A DNA stretch of 64,000 nucleotides from Chionis minor (lineage: Eukaryota; Chordata; Aves; Charadriiformes; Chionididae), in assembly GCA_013398295.1 (NCBI GenBank), contig VZSF01011134.1:26529-90528 (forward strand), in the 5' to 3' direction. Below, one piece after another: positions 1 to 12,510 of this stretch. Numbering within the stretch: the stretch's first letter is position 1; the number at the start of each line of letters is the position of its first letter. Both the position numbers and the translations under genes were made by a program. The notes below the pieces were generated by a model. That model was not told the origin of the DNA and did not search any database. It saw only the letters and a list, made by a program, of their open reading frames with translations.

Positions 1-1618
1 AGAGAACTTCACTCTTTATTAGAGGAGAAAATGCTAAGGAATGTACGTGCATTAATAATGGAAAAATAGTCATAACTTTATTATTCTTTGATGCATTTCT
101 CAAATCAAAACTATACTCTTCTTCAGAAAGGTTGCCCTAACTACTTCAAATTACCTACCTTGTATGCTACAGACACGCTTCTCGGGAAAAGGAAAACTCA
201 AGAAGTGCACTAACAGCCTATTACTGTACAACCTAAAGTATATATTGCCCTTGGGGGAGATCTATAAATGACCCCATTTGAGAACAAGATTTTCTTTCTT
301 TCAGTATTACCTAGCATGAATATGTAACTTCCTCAGAAAAAAAGACTCCTAGCTAGATTATTAAACCGCTTTCCAAGCACCTACCATGCTAAGATTTGCC
401 AAAACTTCATATAAATGCAGCTTCTGAATTTAGACTAAATTTTGCTATTATTTTAGAAACAAGTGTCAGATTTCTCTGTTTTGAAAGACAGAAGACAAAT
501 TAGAACAACATCCATGGGATGGCAAATCTCCCTTCCTACTTATCTCTGTAACGACCTTATATACTGCCTTGGTTTTTGTCCTTCCAATTGTATATTCCTC
601 AGCTCCAGTTTTAGTAGTCAGAATGCACAACCCTATCTGGTCATAAACTTTTATTAGAACTCTGTTGAAATAACAGAATTTAAAATAAATTATGCTAAAT
701 AATGAGGAAGTTAAATGATTATACACTGAGCCACTGACTTCTTGGCAGCTATTTGTTTAAGTGCCTGAAGGAGTAATTATATTGCCTCTGAAAGTTTAGT
801 TTAAAACAACCAAAAACCTAAGCCTCTAAAATTTTAAGAAAATAGCAAAAACTACATGCAAGCTCCCAGAGAAAGGATGACGAGTAAAACTTTTCACCCA
901 CTAACAGAATGCAATAATTATGTTTTAAACACAGCCAAAAGACTTTCAGGACTGGCAATTACAGTAACAACTTTTGTTCTTTTGGGTTCTCCTCCAGTCC
1001 CTGCTCAAACGTTGTGTTTTGGGTGCCATTTTTCTCTAAAAATTAAGGTAATTTTAGGATGTGACAACAAACACTCCACAACAGGGACACACTACCTGGA
1101 TCTCCAGAAACAAACAAAACAAAAAAAAGTGAGCAGGCAAAAAGTTTTTCAAGGGAACCATAAAATGCAATTACCATTGTTCTTACCAATTATAACTCAC
1201 ACAGCCCAAGTGACCTGCAAGAGCACCTAATGGAAAACAGTACTCACAACAATAAATTAACAATTACGGAATGCAGACAATGCATTCCCAGATTGCTTTT
1301 AAGTATGAGAAGTCCTGTCATGAACCCATTTTAGGACTTGATACAAGAAGGATAAACAATCTCAAGTCTCTGTACACTGACCAATGTCAGTCTCAGGTGA
1401 ACATAAAAGCAATAGCTATATATTCTAATTAATGATAGTTCAGATATTTCAGAGTGAAACGTGTTTAGACAAAAGCATAAGCAGCCTCAGTTTACAGACC
1501 GAGCTTTTCAACAGACAGAAATGTTTCCTTTTTACTATATTCCTCAGCTAATATTTTCACACTTTTGCAAAGTAATTTTGTAGCAGATAAAAAACACCAA
1601 CTGAAAAATAAATCCTAC
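1..1618 (-). other. CCDC149 intron (3' side of micro-exon)
   Basis: AT-rich sequence with no exon, repeat or RNA gene that I could recognise. The next CCDC149 exon must lie beyond the left edge. Confidence 0.75.
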
Positions 1619-1657
1619 CTGTTTCCTCTTTTCAGGTGGAAGGGATGGATCCCCATC
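1619..1657 (-). CDS. CCDC149: CCDC149 39-bp micro-exon
   Basis: This short exon of 13 codons reads DGDPSLPPEKRKQ, the expected continuation after RELI. The acceptor is TTATTTGTAG and the donor is GTAGGA from 1618. Both sides are phase 0, so the exon could be skipped without a frame change. It is too short to stand out as an open frame. Confidence 0.92.
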
Positions 1658-4600
1658 CTACAAATAAATGGACATACTTTATTGGCAACTTATTTCTGAA
1701 GCCAGCAACTATATTAACTTTGTGGCTCAAACTTTAAAACACATATTTTAACTAAAATGTTATCAAAATTGTTTCTAAAATACTGCATCTTGATTAATAC
1801 CAGTAATATTAATTTCAACTCAAAAAATTGTCTAAGGCTGAAGATTTGTTTACATTTCTAGAACGGCAAGTCATTACAAATTTATGTTGCATTATTTTTC
1901 ATAACAGTACATTAAGTTGCTGTGGAATAATAATACTGCAGTGAGTTTTTAAATGGAATTATGACTGAAACTAATTTCCTCAGAGCACACACTGTCTTTC
2001 TGTGTCTTATATAACAGGCACTACCTCATCAATGCGGAACAAATGAGTAATAATATGATCAGGGCTGTACAACTGCAGGACTATTGTAAACAAGTACCTA
2101 AACATTTTTACATCAGTCACTATGGGCTTCTTTCCTTTTTTTTTTTTTTTTTGAGGTTCACTCTTGTCCCCCACTTATACAGTATTCATAAAGAACAACA
2201 TACAATCAGCTCCCGATACTTCTTTTTCAGAGACTGATGTCGTTCCCGCAACTGGTTGGCCATAAGCTTGTACTGGTCTCTTTCTTGTTGACAGGTGTCC
2301 AGCTCTTTCGAAAGGATTAGCAACGCCTCCTTTTTACTTTCAAGCTTCCTTTTGCACACCAGATACTGCAGAAGAGAAAAAAAACATAATTGTAACACGC
2401 CATTTCTACCCCAGCCAGTACTGGATTCAAGAGGCTCAAGTTTTTCTCTGAAAAGATGGAGACTATCTGCACAAGATCAAAGTCTGACGCAAGTCACCTT
2501 CACTTATTAATAACAATCACGGGAAAGAGATCTGTTGTCTGAGAAGCCTAAAATCTATTTGTAAGGCCACATGCTCACCTGACCCTTGTGAGTTAGGAAA
2601 ATTCAGCAATTCAACTTTCTCCTCTTTTTCTTCATACGCAACAGTATGAGGAACCTCACAATTTGACCCACAGCCCTGGGAAGGCTGCTAGAAGGAAGAG
2701 GCCTTTGCAAACTCCCTTTTCTACTTGTGCCCACGACACCCAGCTGTCGGTTAGCAACCAGCATTTCCCCCCTCATTCCTCCTTCCCTCCTCCTCCTCCC
2801 CACTGCCAGCGATGTCCTCTGGGCTCAGCCTTCCACCTGGGCAGTGAAACAGGACCATGTTACAGCAGAAGGGGTAGCACGACTAGCAGCCAAAATTTAC
2901 CTTGAGTCTGAAACAATTACAGTGTGATACTCTCTCGGAGCAGGTAAAAAAACTATTTCAGCTGTGATACTGTATGCACACGCTTATTGAGCTGAAAGAG
3001 TGGGAAATAAGGCAGGAATATTGCAAACATGCAAATGGGGAGGGAAGGCAGAGGTGAGCCACCCCCTCCAGCCACCCCCTATTATGCTTGGGGCTCAAGT
3101 GGAAAGCAAAGCAGAACTTGCAAATCTCAGTAGCTGTTCTGCACTAGGCTGCTCTGCTTCACTGCCCTTCCCCACTGGGAGGAAGAGATAGTAACGCACG
3201 TGCCATCCTCTCCTGCAGTGGCTGAATGTTACCTATCAGAAGTTTCAGGCAACTTTTTTCACTTAATATGATGTTCAATCAGCAGATTCTTCTCACCCAT
3301 TACTTGACACTGCTCATGCTAAAGCATATATTTCTATTTCTGATGTTACTCACATAAGACGTGGCACTAAATACTTTCTGAATGTGCTCTGCAAGAGACC
3401 AAGTATCACAGCAGTCATGAAAAGAATTTATAGTTTCATTATATACTCTGACAAGAATACTTTGTCATTATAGGCTCTTGCACAAAGCAAGAGCATCAGC
3501 ACTTCCACACTGTTCAAGTCAGTGCTGTTCTTTGGGACACTCGTATGTACTACTTGCTTGGAATTGACTTTGTTAACCTCAATTTCACGTCAATGAGAAA
3601 GGGAAAAGCGAGTTGGGTATATCAGCACAGCCAACATTTTCCAAAAATGGTAAATGCTTAGTTGCAAAAAAGCAGGAAGGGAACGAGAAAAGCAGTTCCA
3701 AGAAGGATTTGAACTCTCAAAAAGGACACTTCCACCTTGGATTAATTTTATTTCTGGCAATACTGAAGTTGAAATCCTGCCATAAATTTTCTGGATTATG
3801 ACGCCTTGGCATCAACAAAGGCAACTGTACCTATGTACTTATGTCCTTACTGATACCTTACACAAATGTCAAGTCCCCTGATAAAGCACTGCAAGGTATG
3901 AGAAGCTAAACTTTAATATTGTCAGCAAATGATTATAGTGACATAGTAAACTGCTTCAAACTTGATAAAATAATTCCTTCCCTTACAGCAAAAGATCTGC
4001 CCCAGACAATCTTTCTTCTTTTTTCCAGTTTCATCTCATGTCTTAGTCAATTCTAAATATGCCTTTGCTAAATTGTTTTTAAATATGAACAACCTGATAC
4101 AGTAACTGCAAATAAAAACGCAGAAAAGCAAACGTCACAATCGCTTTAAAAAAATCCAACAGCCCCAACCCCTGAATTTGCACCAATAGAAATTGTTCCT
4201 GAGACCCAGAATCCAACCTTAAGGAGAATGAGAACAGCAAAATATGGACACTTGCAGATGCGTATTTAAATGATCCTTGAGTTTTAATGGTTTAAGCACA
4301 GAATAGGACAGACAGCAAACAGAGATATGAAGCTCTACCAGAAGGTAGGAGATTTAATAAGATGCTTATTATCATCTATACAAAAAATAATATTTGGGTC
4401 AATTTGCAGTGAGCGCTTTAATCATCTTCCTTGTTACTGAGTGTATAGAACATTCAAAACCTGCCTGGACGCCATCCTGTGCAACCTGCTCTAGGTGGAC
4501 CTGCTCTGGCAGGAGGGTTGGACCACATGATCTCTAGAGGTCCCTTCCAACCCTTAACTTTCTGTGATTCTGTGAACCCCTGAACCAAGTAGCCTTTCCT

Positions 4601-7600
4601 GCTCCTTTAACCACCGGGAAGAATGAAGTTGGCCCATCCAGCCAAGGCCGACGTGGAGCAGAACAGCCTGTANCCATCCTGTGCAACCTGCTCTAGGTGG
4701 ACCTGCTCTGGCAGGAGGGTTGGACCACATGATCTCTAGAGGTCCCTTCCAACCCTTAACTTTCTGTGATTCTGTGAACCCCTGAACCAAGTAGCCTTTC
4801 CTGCTCCTTTAACCACCGGGAAGAATGAAGTTGGCCCATCCAGCCAAGGCCGACGTGGAGCAGAACAGCCTGTACAATGTACACAGTGGGAGGGGAGCAA
4901 AGCCAAACATCTCGCCTTAGGGCACCCACACGGCCAGCAGGTGCCTCTCTCCACACCCTGCCACCAGTGCTGGTATACGAAACAGTGTTCCAGAGAGTTG
5001 GAACATGTGGATAAGACTGTAAAAAAAAAAAAAAAAAAAACTAATCAGGCAGGAAATGCAGACCTAGTGCTAAACAAACCTTGCTTCTGCCATGAGTCAC
5101 AGCTCTGCACAAAGGACATGTTCAAAGCACAAAAGAAGGCTTTACCTTTCACAGCAGCACTGGCAGAGGCAAGGGAATTGTCCATTACCTATCACGTTGA
5201 GGATAATGAACCATAAGCAGATTGTGGTGTGTTCAGGGTCTAAATGAAAAGGAATAATGATCTCCTCCTTGTTTAAAGTATATTTTAACTTGAATTATAT
5301 ACTGCTGATGTGCCATACGGAAGGAAGTGGCCTGGCATCTCTCATCAATGTACTGTTTGGATTTCCCCGTAAAAATGACCATCGAGAAGACTTTTTGAAG
5401 CCATTTTTGCCTTTTGCATATATTGGCTTTCCCAAATAAATGGGATAAAACCAGTAATAATGTATAGTAATTTGTTTTCATGGGCTTATGGTACAACAAA
5501 CAATAAAGCCAGAGCACTTCTGTGAAATTTGATTATTCGACAGAGCTATGTTTCCAATTCCCATTACCATTTTTGAAAGAAAAACAAATTATACAAAGGC
5601 AGACCTCAAAGAGGTTGTTCAATATATATGCTTCTGAATGTTTAAAAAAATCCTAATAATGGCCATAAACTGACCTGACAAGTGTACACCAGAAATGGAT
5701 TCTGCTTAGGGAAATAACTGAGTCTCACCAACAATATCCCATATATAGACAAACAAGTGCAGCAAAATTGGTATGCTGTCAAAAGGAACATAAGGGTTTA
5801 ACCATCTTTTTGCAGCAACGCAAGCAGTAAGAAAATTTTCTCATATAGTCTGAAAAAAAGCATTCAGTAGATGCTTGTGTCATTCATACAGAGATTTGTT
5901 CCTCTGCAATTGAAGGAAAAAGCCTACGTCTCAAATACTGTCTATTAGTAAGACAAACAAGCGAATTCTGTTATGCACTACTGTTACTATGAAATATTCT
6001 TATTATCTTTTGTTTCCTTTTAATTGATGTTCCAAAAGAATCTGAGTCTAAAAAACAAAGTTAACCAAGAACCAGCTGCTACACTTTCAATCTAAGAGCT
6101 ACAACATACAACTTTTCGTATCTGTCTAGTGACTTTTATCTACCAATTCGCTGTTATCTGCAATAAAGCAAATTATAATTGCTACAAGGAAGATCATAAT
6201 AATTAAAGGGATATATATGACATCCAACATTACTGCCTGAACTGCTTTACAGCCAGATAACTACTTTAGTGAAATTGAGTAAAAAGAGACTGACATTACA
6301 GGAGAGTGTAACTGCTCCAAGGTGACCCTCTGCATCAAACACTTAGTATTTGTCCATTGCTATTTTTAGCGACAAATCTGGATAGATCTCATTAACAACA
6401 CCATAGACATGGTCTAATAATCTGATGAAGCTGGGACACTGTCAAGGTTTTAGACTTTATTTTTTTAAACCAACAAACAGATCAAATTCCTATCACAAAA
6501 TAATTTATTTTAAATTTGTACAAATTACTGGCCTATACTTAGGTATTTTATAGCAATTAGTGCCAAGAAGGAAAATATCTAATTTTCTGAGGGTGAAAGT
6601 AGAGATACTATCTCCAAACTGTGCTTTTGGAATCACTGTGGACCATATTCTGTGTTCTCTCAACACTCTGGGACCTAGTGTCCTCCCAAGTGCCGACGGG
6701 CCACCACATTGTACATGGACCTGGAAACTCTATCGTCCACCATGCTCTCAGAGAAACCATGAATCCTACTCGCCATCTTTTGGACAAGAGATCCAACTGC
6801 TATTGAACCGCCTGGAATTTTATCAAATTTCTCCTCACTGTAGTCTTGGAGGCAATTTTGTTATGCCAAGGACAAACTGAAGAGTCCCAAAATGCATAGT
6901 AACATCACTATACGGGGTATTTGTTGACTGTGTTTCAGTGACGTTGCTCCCCTTGATGTCAGATTAAACTCTTCAACTTATCTGAAAGAGTAAACCCAGA
7001 GAAATACACAATTACTGGCCACTTGCCTGCCATCTCATCTCATGTCCTCATCTCTGATAAAACCTGAAACAATGCAGTGTCCTTGGGTTTATCCCACAAT
7101 ATCAACTCTGCTTTTCCTGCTGCCCAGCGCTTGCTTCACTAGCTACCTCCTGACTGCTGAAACACACAGCAGGCCGGGATCATTCACTCTGATGATATAA
7201 GTGATATAAGCAGCTCCCCAGAACACCACGTCTTGTCTTGATGACAATATTACACCACATCGTCTTCACTGGTCACTTAGGAAATACCATCATTTGATTT
7301 GATTCGTCAAAACAACACTATTCTGCAATGTGGCCCAGCCCTTAAAAGTTTTATATGCTCTGACTGGATTACATTATGAATTTCTCCGTGTTTGCTCCTC
7401 CCTGTGAGTATCTCAGTCCAACCTGGAACATGGAAACATGAGAAGCAAATGCTTGTTTTGTTGCCTGAAAGCCCAGCACGCAGGTCTCCGCAGCGTCTCT
7501 CCCATAGCTCCCGAGAACTCTAGAGAGCAATAAGTCACAGTGCCAACTCTTTTAGTGTTTCCACTTCCTTCTCCAAATGACAAAACCATTACGATGCCAA

Positions 7601-10600
7601 TCCAGTCACCTAGGGACCTCAGAGCATCCGCTCTACTTTGTCCTTCCCTACAGCCACCAGCATTTGCCTGCGTTTAGAAACGCTCTGAAATTAGTGGCTC
7701 CAAAGCCTGTCGTGTCCCCTCATATAGGCTCGGTGAATTACATTTCACACACTGTTTGAAAAGGCAACATGACAGAAAGTTAGGGAGGTATTATAAACAT
7801 GAAAATCTCACTTGTATTCTTTGCTCTCTTGTCCACATTAAAAAAATTGCACAATCCATGGGAAAGGTATGCTCTGCCAATTACAAGGCGGTTAGGTTTC
7901 TCACTCTTATTCAAAATTCATGTCTGGAACATTTAGCTATTTCAACTAGAACTACTGCTCAATAGTCATGCATTTGATAAATAATTCCCCAAAACTCTTT
8001 TCCCAAGTTTCAGGTTGGCAATTACTAGGCAAGGAAGCTCAAGAGCACAAGCATACCACTTCCCTCTGTGTTGCCGAAGACCATACACAGTTAATAATCA
8101 AGAAATAGCCTCCTGAGAATGACAAATTAAATGGAGGCTAAATTTCTTCAAACTAATTTTAGGAGGCACAGTCATATATGAGTAGCTGTAAATAGCACAG
8201 AGTAAATGCTCTAATGTGTGGGAGGTGACAAGGAAAAGAGAAGCATTTTGACATTGGATTTAATAAGTTGGCAAATCCAAGGGAGAAGCTAGCAGAAAGG
8301 ACAGAGGACAACCACTCTAGTCTTATGGGTTTCCTAGGAAACCTTTCTTGCTTCCACTGGAAAACACTGCCAAAAGTACACGTTCTCCAACCAGTATAAA
8401 ATTAGGACTGGTGCCAACTCTCAGTGAAGTGAATGGAAGCACGCTCGCTGACTTCAGCAGAAAGGAGACCCAACTCATGTAAGTCAGCTCTCTAAAGCAA
8501 GGACAGAGGTGGTCTTGCAGATTATGTAGAAGTGTTTTTTCCCTACCACCCATGATGTCACAGTACTGTTCAACTCATCCCACCACCCCAAGATCATGCT
8601 ACCACCTACTACTTTCTCCGTCACTGATTCTGTCATCATCCTTAGATCAAATGATTCTAAGACAGATGACATGGGATTCAGGCAAAAACTGAAATCACAC
8701 CCTTCTCCACAGCAGAACACACAGAGTTGGAAGCTTCTACAACCTTTCAAAAAGAAGCCCCCAACTACCCTCGAACAAAGTTCATGTATCGTGTTTCTCA
8801 TTCACATTCATGGGATTTAGTTACGTTTCATCTCCCTTACACAGACAGGAAAACTGAGCCACTAAGGAGTTTGAGTATGTCAACCCACATGAGCTTGTGT
8901 ATGTCAACCGCTTGGCACGTCCTATCAGCTGTCAGGCTGACAAGTAAGTATGGACATTTAAAAACACTTAAAAGCAAGCAAACAAAATTCTGCAAGCAAG
9001 ATTTTGGTGACCAAAACTATTTTCAAGAATTCTGTTCTCTTAAGTGAAGAGTACAGTATAACCACCTTTCTGTGACTGCTCTCTAGCAGTGAGCAGTGCA
9101 CTCAGCAAAGCAACTGTCACGCTTTCCTCTTTTCACCCTCTTCCAGGTAAGAGAGATATTTTGTTTGCACTGAGGATTTTTCTTTTTTTTTTTGGTCTTT
9201 TTTTTTTTTTAAATAAGAGACATGCAAAGGCTTGTTCAAAGGAATGGGCTGTACTCTTGGGATAGTATTTTGAGATTTATGAAGATCACTTGTTTCTGGA
9301 AGACTTAGGCCACCATATCAGTCCAGCCAGCAAGAAAGTTCTTGCTATGGCTCACTTTCATTTGTGTCAAACAAGCAGTTACTGTCCAGGTCTTCATCCT
9401 ACAGCTTTACACAGGCCTTTAAATATCCTAAACACAGGTCATTCCGTGAGGTGAATCTTGGACAAAAAACCAGACACCAAGCAAAAATTATGTGGTAAAC
9501 CAGAAAAGTACTTTAACTTTTATATATATTCACCCACCATCAATACTTGAGCTCAGCTAAAGAAGGGACAAAATTTACGTGGATTCTCTCTCCTGAAGCT
9601 TGTTCTTTTGTATCCAGTTGGTGAGATTATCAGTGGAAATAATGACTCTTTCTGCTCCTTCAGTGTTTGCTAAGTTGGCTGTGTCCCAGTATTCCTTCCT
9701 ACGTCACTCTGTGTAGAGTTAGTTTAAAGAATGTTCAAGGTACATGTGGTGCGAAGATTATTCAGAGTACCAGGTGCACACTAGGCCCGAAATGCATGTG
9801 GATGCAGAATAAGTGGAAAAATACATAAACACAGAGGCAAAAGAACAAGCAAGAACTTAGTGATGAGCATAATAAAACCAGAGAAAGATGCACGAAAGAG
9901 TACAGAGCAAAAGGCACTAAAATGGAACAAAAGTCAAAAGGGAAAAAAAAAAAGAGTGAATACCAAAAAAGACTGGAACACACCTAAAAAAAACAAGCAT
10001 TCTTTTTATCTAAGGAAGAATGAAAAGCAAAACGACAAAAATATACAGCTGTGTGTACAAGTGTTTGTGTATGTGTATATATAAGGACCAAAACCACATC
10101 CTAACATTTTCAACACCTGCAATACCAGACTTAAAAATATTATAGTTGCTTTGATGAGTATTTCAATTACTCATATCTTTCAGATTTGGAGGACTGAGAT
10201 GGTGGAAATGAAAAAGAATGTGACTATGGATCTGAACCCATCAGCTTCTGGTCTTTTCACACCAAGATTCTCAACTCCATTCTACATTTTAACTCTCCAA
10301 CATCAGCAACGTGAGAGTGTTTGTTTAAAGCTACCACATCTCTTCTTGCCGGCATTATATTTTGAAAGCACTTCAAAATGTTTACGAAATGCATGGGGAA
10401 CAAAACTTGAATTACCTAGCACTGAGGCTAAGAGGCCTGGAGAAGTTCCGTACCACTAAGGCATACAGTAAACGGGAAAAACTTATTACGAGTTACTTCA
10501 GAAGTTAGAGCTGCTTTCTCACAGACCCATTAGGATGTTGGAGCTAATGGGTAAATCGCACAAAGTTAATTACAATAGCCAAAGGAAGAGGAAGGCAAAA

Positions 10601-12203
10601 GAAGGAAGCCTATACCCTGACAGCATGTGCTACAGGCATCATGCAGAAAAACAGGCTGTAAGCCTGCTGTGGGAACAGAGAGAAAGGAAGGAAAAAATGG
10701 AATATAAATCACTAGGCCTCTAATTGTTCCTGAAAAAAAAAATAATTATATGTATGCTTAAGTATTTGCAAGAATGTAGCCTAGCAGTCATTAAACTCTG
10801 CTACAATCAATCAAGCAGCCCCTAAACCAGAAATAAGCGTTCAATTTCAGGATTGAGTTTCTAGGTTAAACGCTGTAAAAAGTCAAAAAGTTCCAAAGTA
10901 ATTCTAAATTACTTTTTAAAGCCAAGAACAGGGACATTTCCTTTGAACACACCTTGTGAATTGTCTATCTTTTACCCTTCCCTGCCATGTGATGCCATCC
11001 CCACCTCCAAATAAAACACCATTTGGGAGATGAGATGTCAGGTGCAACACCACACAGCCAGGATACCACTGAAAGCTTACTTTTCACTGTCTTCTGGATT
11101 AGTTTGTGTGTTTGCAAGCACTGTGTGCAATAGGTAGCCTCCACTTCTGGACATACTATACCAGCACATATCTAGGCCCATGCAAACTCCCACTGAAACC
11201 ACTGGGAGAAGTGACAGGTCCAGGACCCTGAACTCATGGATCTTTTTGAGAAGTCAGGGCCTTAGGTCACGCTCATGTAATACAATGGTGGCAAAGCCCT
11301 CCTGAAATAGAGGAATTCACCAGCGCACATCGTAGTCGAGGACAGCTGACTCGGTCAGGCTGATCTAGGCTCATGCCATTTACACAGAAGTTTTGATTGC
11401 TCACTGTAAACACAAAAATACTATTTTAAGAGTTATTCAAAATTAATGTTATGCAAAATGCAATGTAAAAATCAGCATGCCAACCTACTTCAAACTTCAG
11501 GGCTTTGCTTATTAAGCAGGCCTGCCTTTGATGACACTCCTTTAAAGTACACCGACCTCAAGCTGTTTTGAGTCTGGTAATTTATCCTACGTGAAAACAT
11601 GCACCTGTAAACACTGTGGATCTTTTAATGTGGAGGCAGCAGGTAACAGAATGTTCTGCTCCTGTCTTCCGAAAAACCTCCCTCTACCTGTTGCAGCTCC
11701 CAGCCCCTCTCCCGTGAACAGACTCCTCTCCCGCCGCACACCGGACACCACGGCCTTTCCAAGCCCTTTCACGTGCGACTGACTCCAGCGAAACAAGACC
11801 ACGAAGCAAGTGCCACACGGGGGGACCGGCCGGGGCCAGGCCGGGTCCCCGCCGCAGCAGGGCTGGCTGCCGCCGGCCGACCCCGCTCCCAGCCGGGCCG
11901 GGCCCGAGGCCCCAGGGGCCAGCCCCGCCGCCGAGTCCCANNNNNNNNNNNNNNNNNNNNNNNNNNNNNNNNNNNNNNNNNNNNNNNNNNNNNNNNNNNN
12001 NNNNNNNNNNNNNNNNNNNNNNNNNNNNNNNNNNNNNNNNNNNNNNNNNNNNNNNNNNNNNNNNNNNNNNNNNNNNNNNNNNNNNNNNNNNNNNNNNNNN
12101 NNNNNNNNNNNNNNNNNNNNNNNNNNNNNNNNNNNNNNNNNNNNNNNNNNNNNNNNNNNNNNNNNNNNNNNNNNNNNNNNNNNNNNNNNNNNNNNNNNNN
12201 NNN
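1619..12203 (-). CDS. CCDC149: CCDC149, coiled-coil domain-containing protein 149 (5' part, partial)
   Basis: Two minus-strand exons (2365-2204 and 1657-1619) join in frame to give 67 residues matching the N-terminal part of CCDC149, from YLVCKRKLESKKEALL through the DGDPSLPPEKRKQ segment. Both have canonical splice sites. The protein is a predicted coiled-coil protein of poorly known function, and the visible part is rich in K, E, Q and L as expected for a helix. The first exon is not visible. A CpG island at 11.69-12.51 kb lies upstream and contains a 263-base N gap, where exon 1 probably falls; the upper limit given here is therefore only the gap edge. The next exon (human ANLAQLLRDS) was searched for in 1-1618 and not found, so the gene continues off the left edge. 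Confidence 0.85.
1658..2203 (-). other. CCDC149 intron between the two visible exons
   Basis: A 546-bp intron. A run of 17 T lies at 2136-2152 on the plus strand. No other feature was seen. Confidence 0.9.
2204..2365 (-). CDS. CCDC149: CCDC149 coding exon (coiled-coil start)
   Basis: The 162-bp exon encodes exactly 54 codons in phase 0, YLVCKRKLESKKEALL through KKKYRELI. The acceptor is TTCTCTTCTGCAG (AG at 2367-2366 on the minus strand) and the donor is GTATGT from 2203. An internal ATG at 2263-2261 starts MANQLRERHQSL and could serve as an alternative start. The charge pattern suggests a coiled coil. Confidence 0.93.
4449..4575 (+). mobile_element. CR1 LINE 3' end fragment
   Basis: The sequence has the CR1 3' terminal pattern: ACATTCAAAACCTGCCTGGA, then GGAGGGTTGGACCACATGAT, then GGTCCCTTCCAACCC, and an ending with TCTGTGATTCTGTGA. 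No coding capacity remains. Most of it lies inside the first copy of the 201-bp duplication. Confidence 0.88.
4472..4672. repeat. 201-bp direct duplication, copy 1
   Basis: The block is repeated at 4674-4874 with no difference that I could see by eye, and the copies are separated by one N. This looks like an assembly artefact. Confidence 0.9.
4674..4777 (+). mobile_element. CR1 LINE 3' end fragment (second copy)
   Basis: Identical to 4472-4575, as part of the second copy of the 201-bp duplication after the single N at 4673. Confidence 0.85.
4674..4874. repeat. 201-bp direct duplication, copy 2
   Basis: Second copy of 4472-4672. It starts directly after the N at 4673 and runs into unique sequence after 4874. 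Confidence 0.9.
5021..5040. repeat. Poly-A run (20)
   Basis: Twenty A in a row. No retroposed gene was recognised before it. Confidence 0.97.
9182..9210. repeat. T-rich tract
   Basis: Two long T runs separated by GGTC. Confidence 0.95.
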
Positions 12204-12510
12204 CTAGCGCGGCCCTGCCGGGTCTGGGCCCGGGCCGGCTCCGCACGGCCGAGTTCGCCGGCAGGGCCGCGGTGGCCGGGCAGGCGGGGCGGCCGGCAAG
12301 GCAGAGCGGCGGTCAGGGCACCGGCAGCGTGCGGGGCCCTCGCTGCGAGCGCCGTGCAGAGGGGCCCGGGATGCGCCTTGCCCAGAGAAGGGCCCTCCTC
12401 AGAGCCGGCGGGGCTGTGCCGCCATCCCGGCCTGGAGCGGGCAGGCACGCCCAAAGAGCCGGCCGTGAGGGGCCGGGACAGCGCGCGGTGCTGCAGTAGA
12501 GGCTGCTGCA
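11690..12510 (-). promoter_or_regulatory. CpG island, probable CCDC149 promoter and first exon
   Basis: GC content rises sharply and CpG is frequent from about 11,690 to 12,510, on both sides of an N gap. It lies upstream of the first visible CCDC149 coding exon on the same strand, the expected place of the promoter. No TATA box was recognised. The exon 1 start codon and donor were not identified and probably lie in the gap. Confidence 0.7.
11941..12203. other. Assembly gap (263 N)
   Basis: A run of N in the middle of the CpG island. The adjacent GC-rich sequence suggests a sequencing dropout rather than a scaffold join of unknown size, although the exact length may be an estimate. Confidence 0.98.

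Larger units (their letters stand above)
2366..11689 (-). other. CCDC149 intron 1
   Basis: About 9.3 kb between the CpG island and the first visible coding exon. It contains CR1 tails at 4449-4777 inside an N-flanked duplication, an A20 run at 5021-5040, and T-rich runs at 9182-9210. No other exon or gene was recognised; open frames here are short and without domains. Confidence 0.75.
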
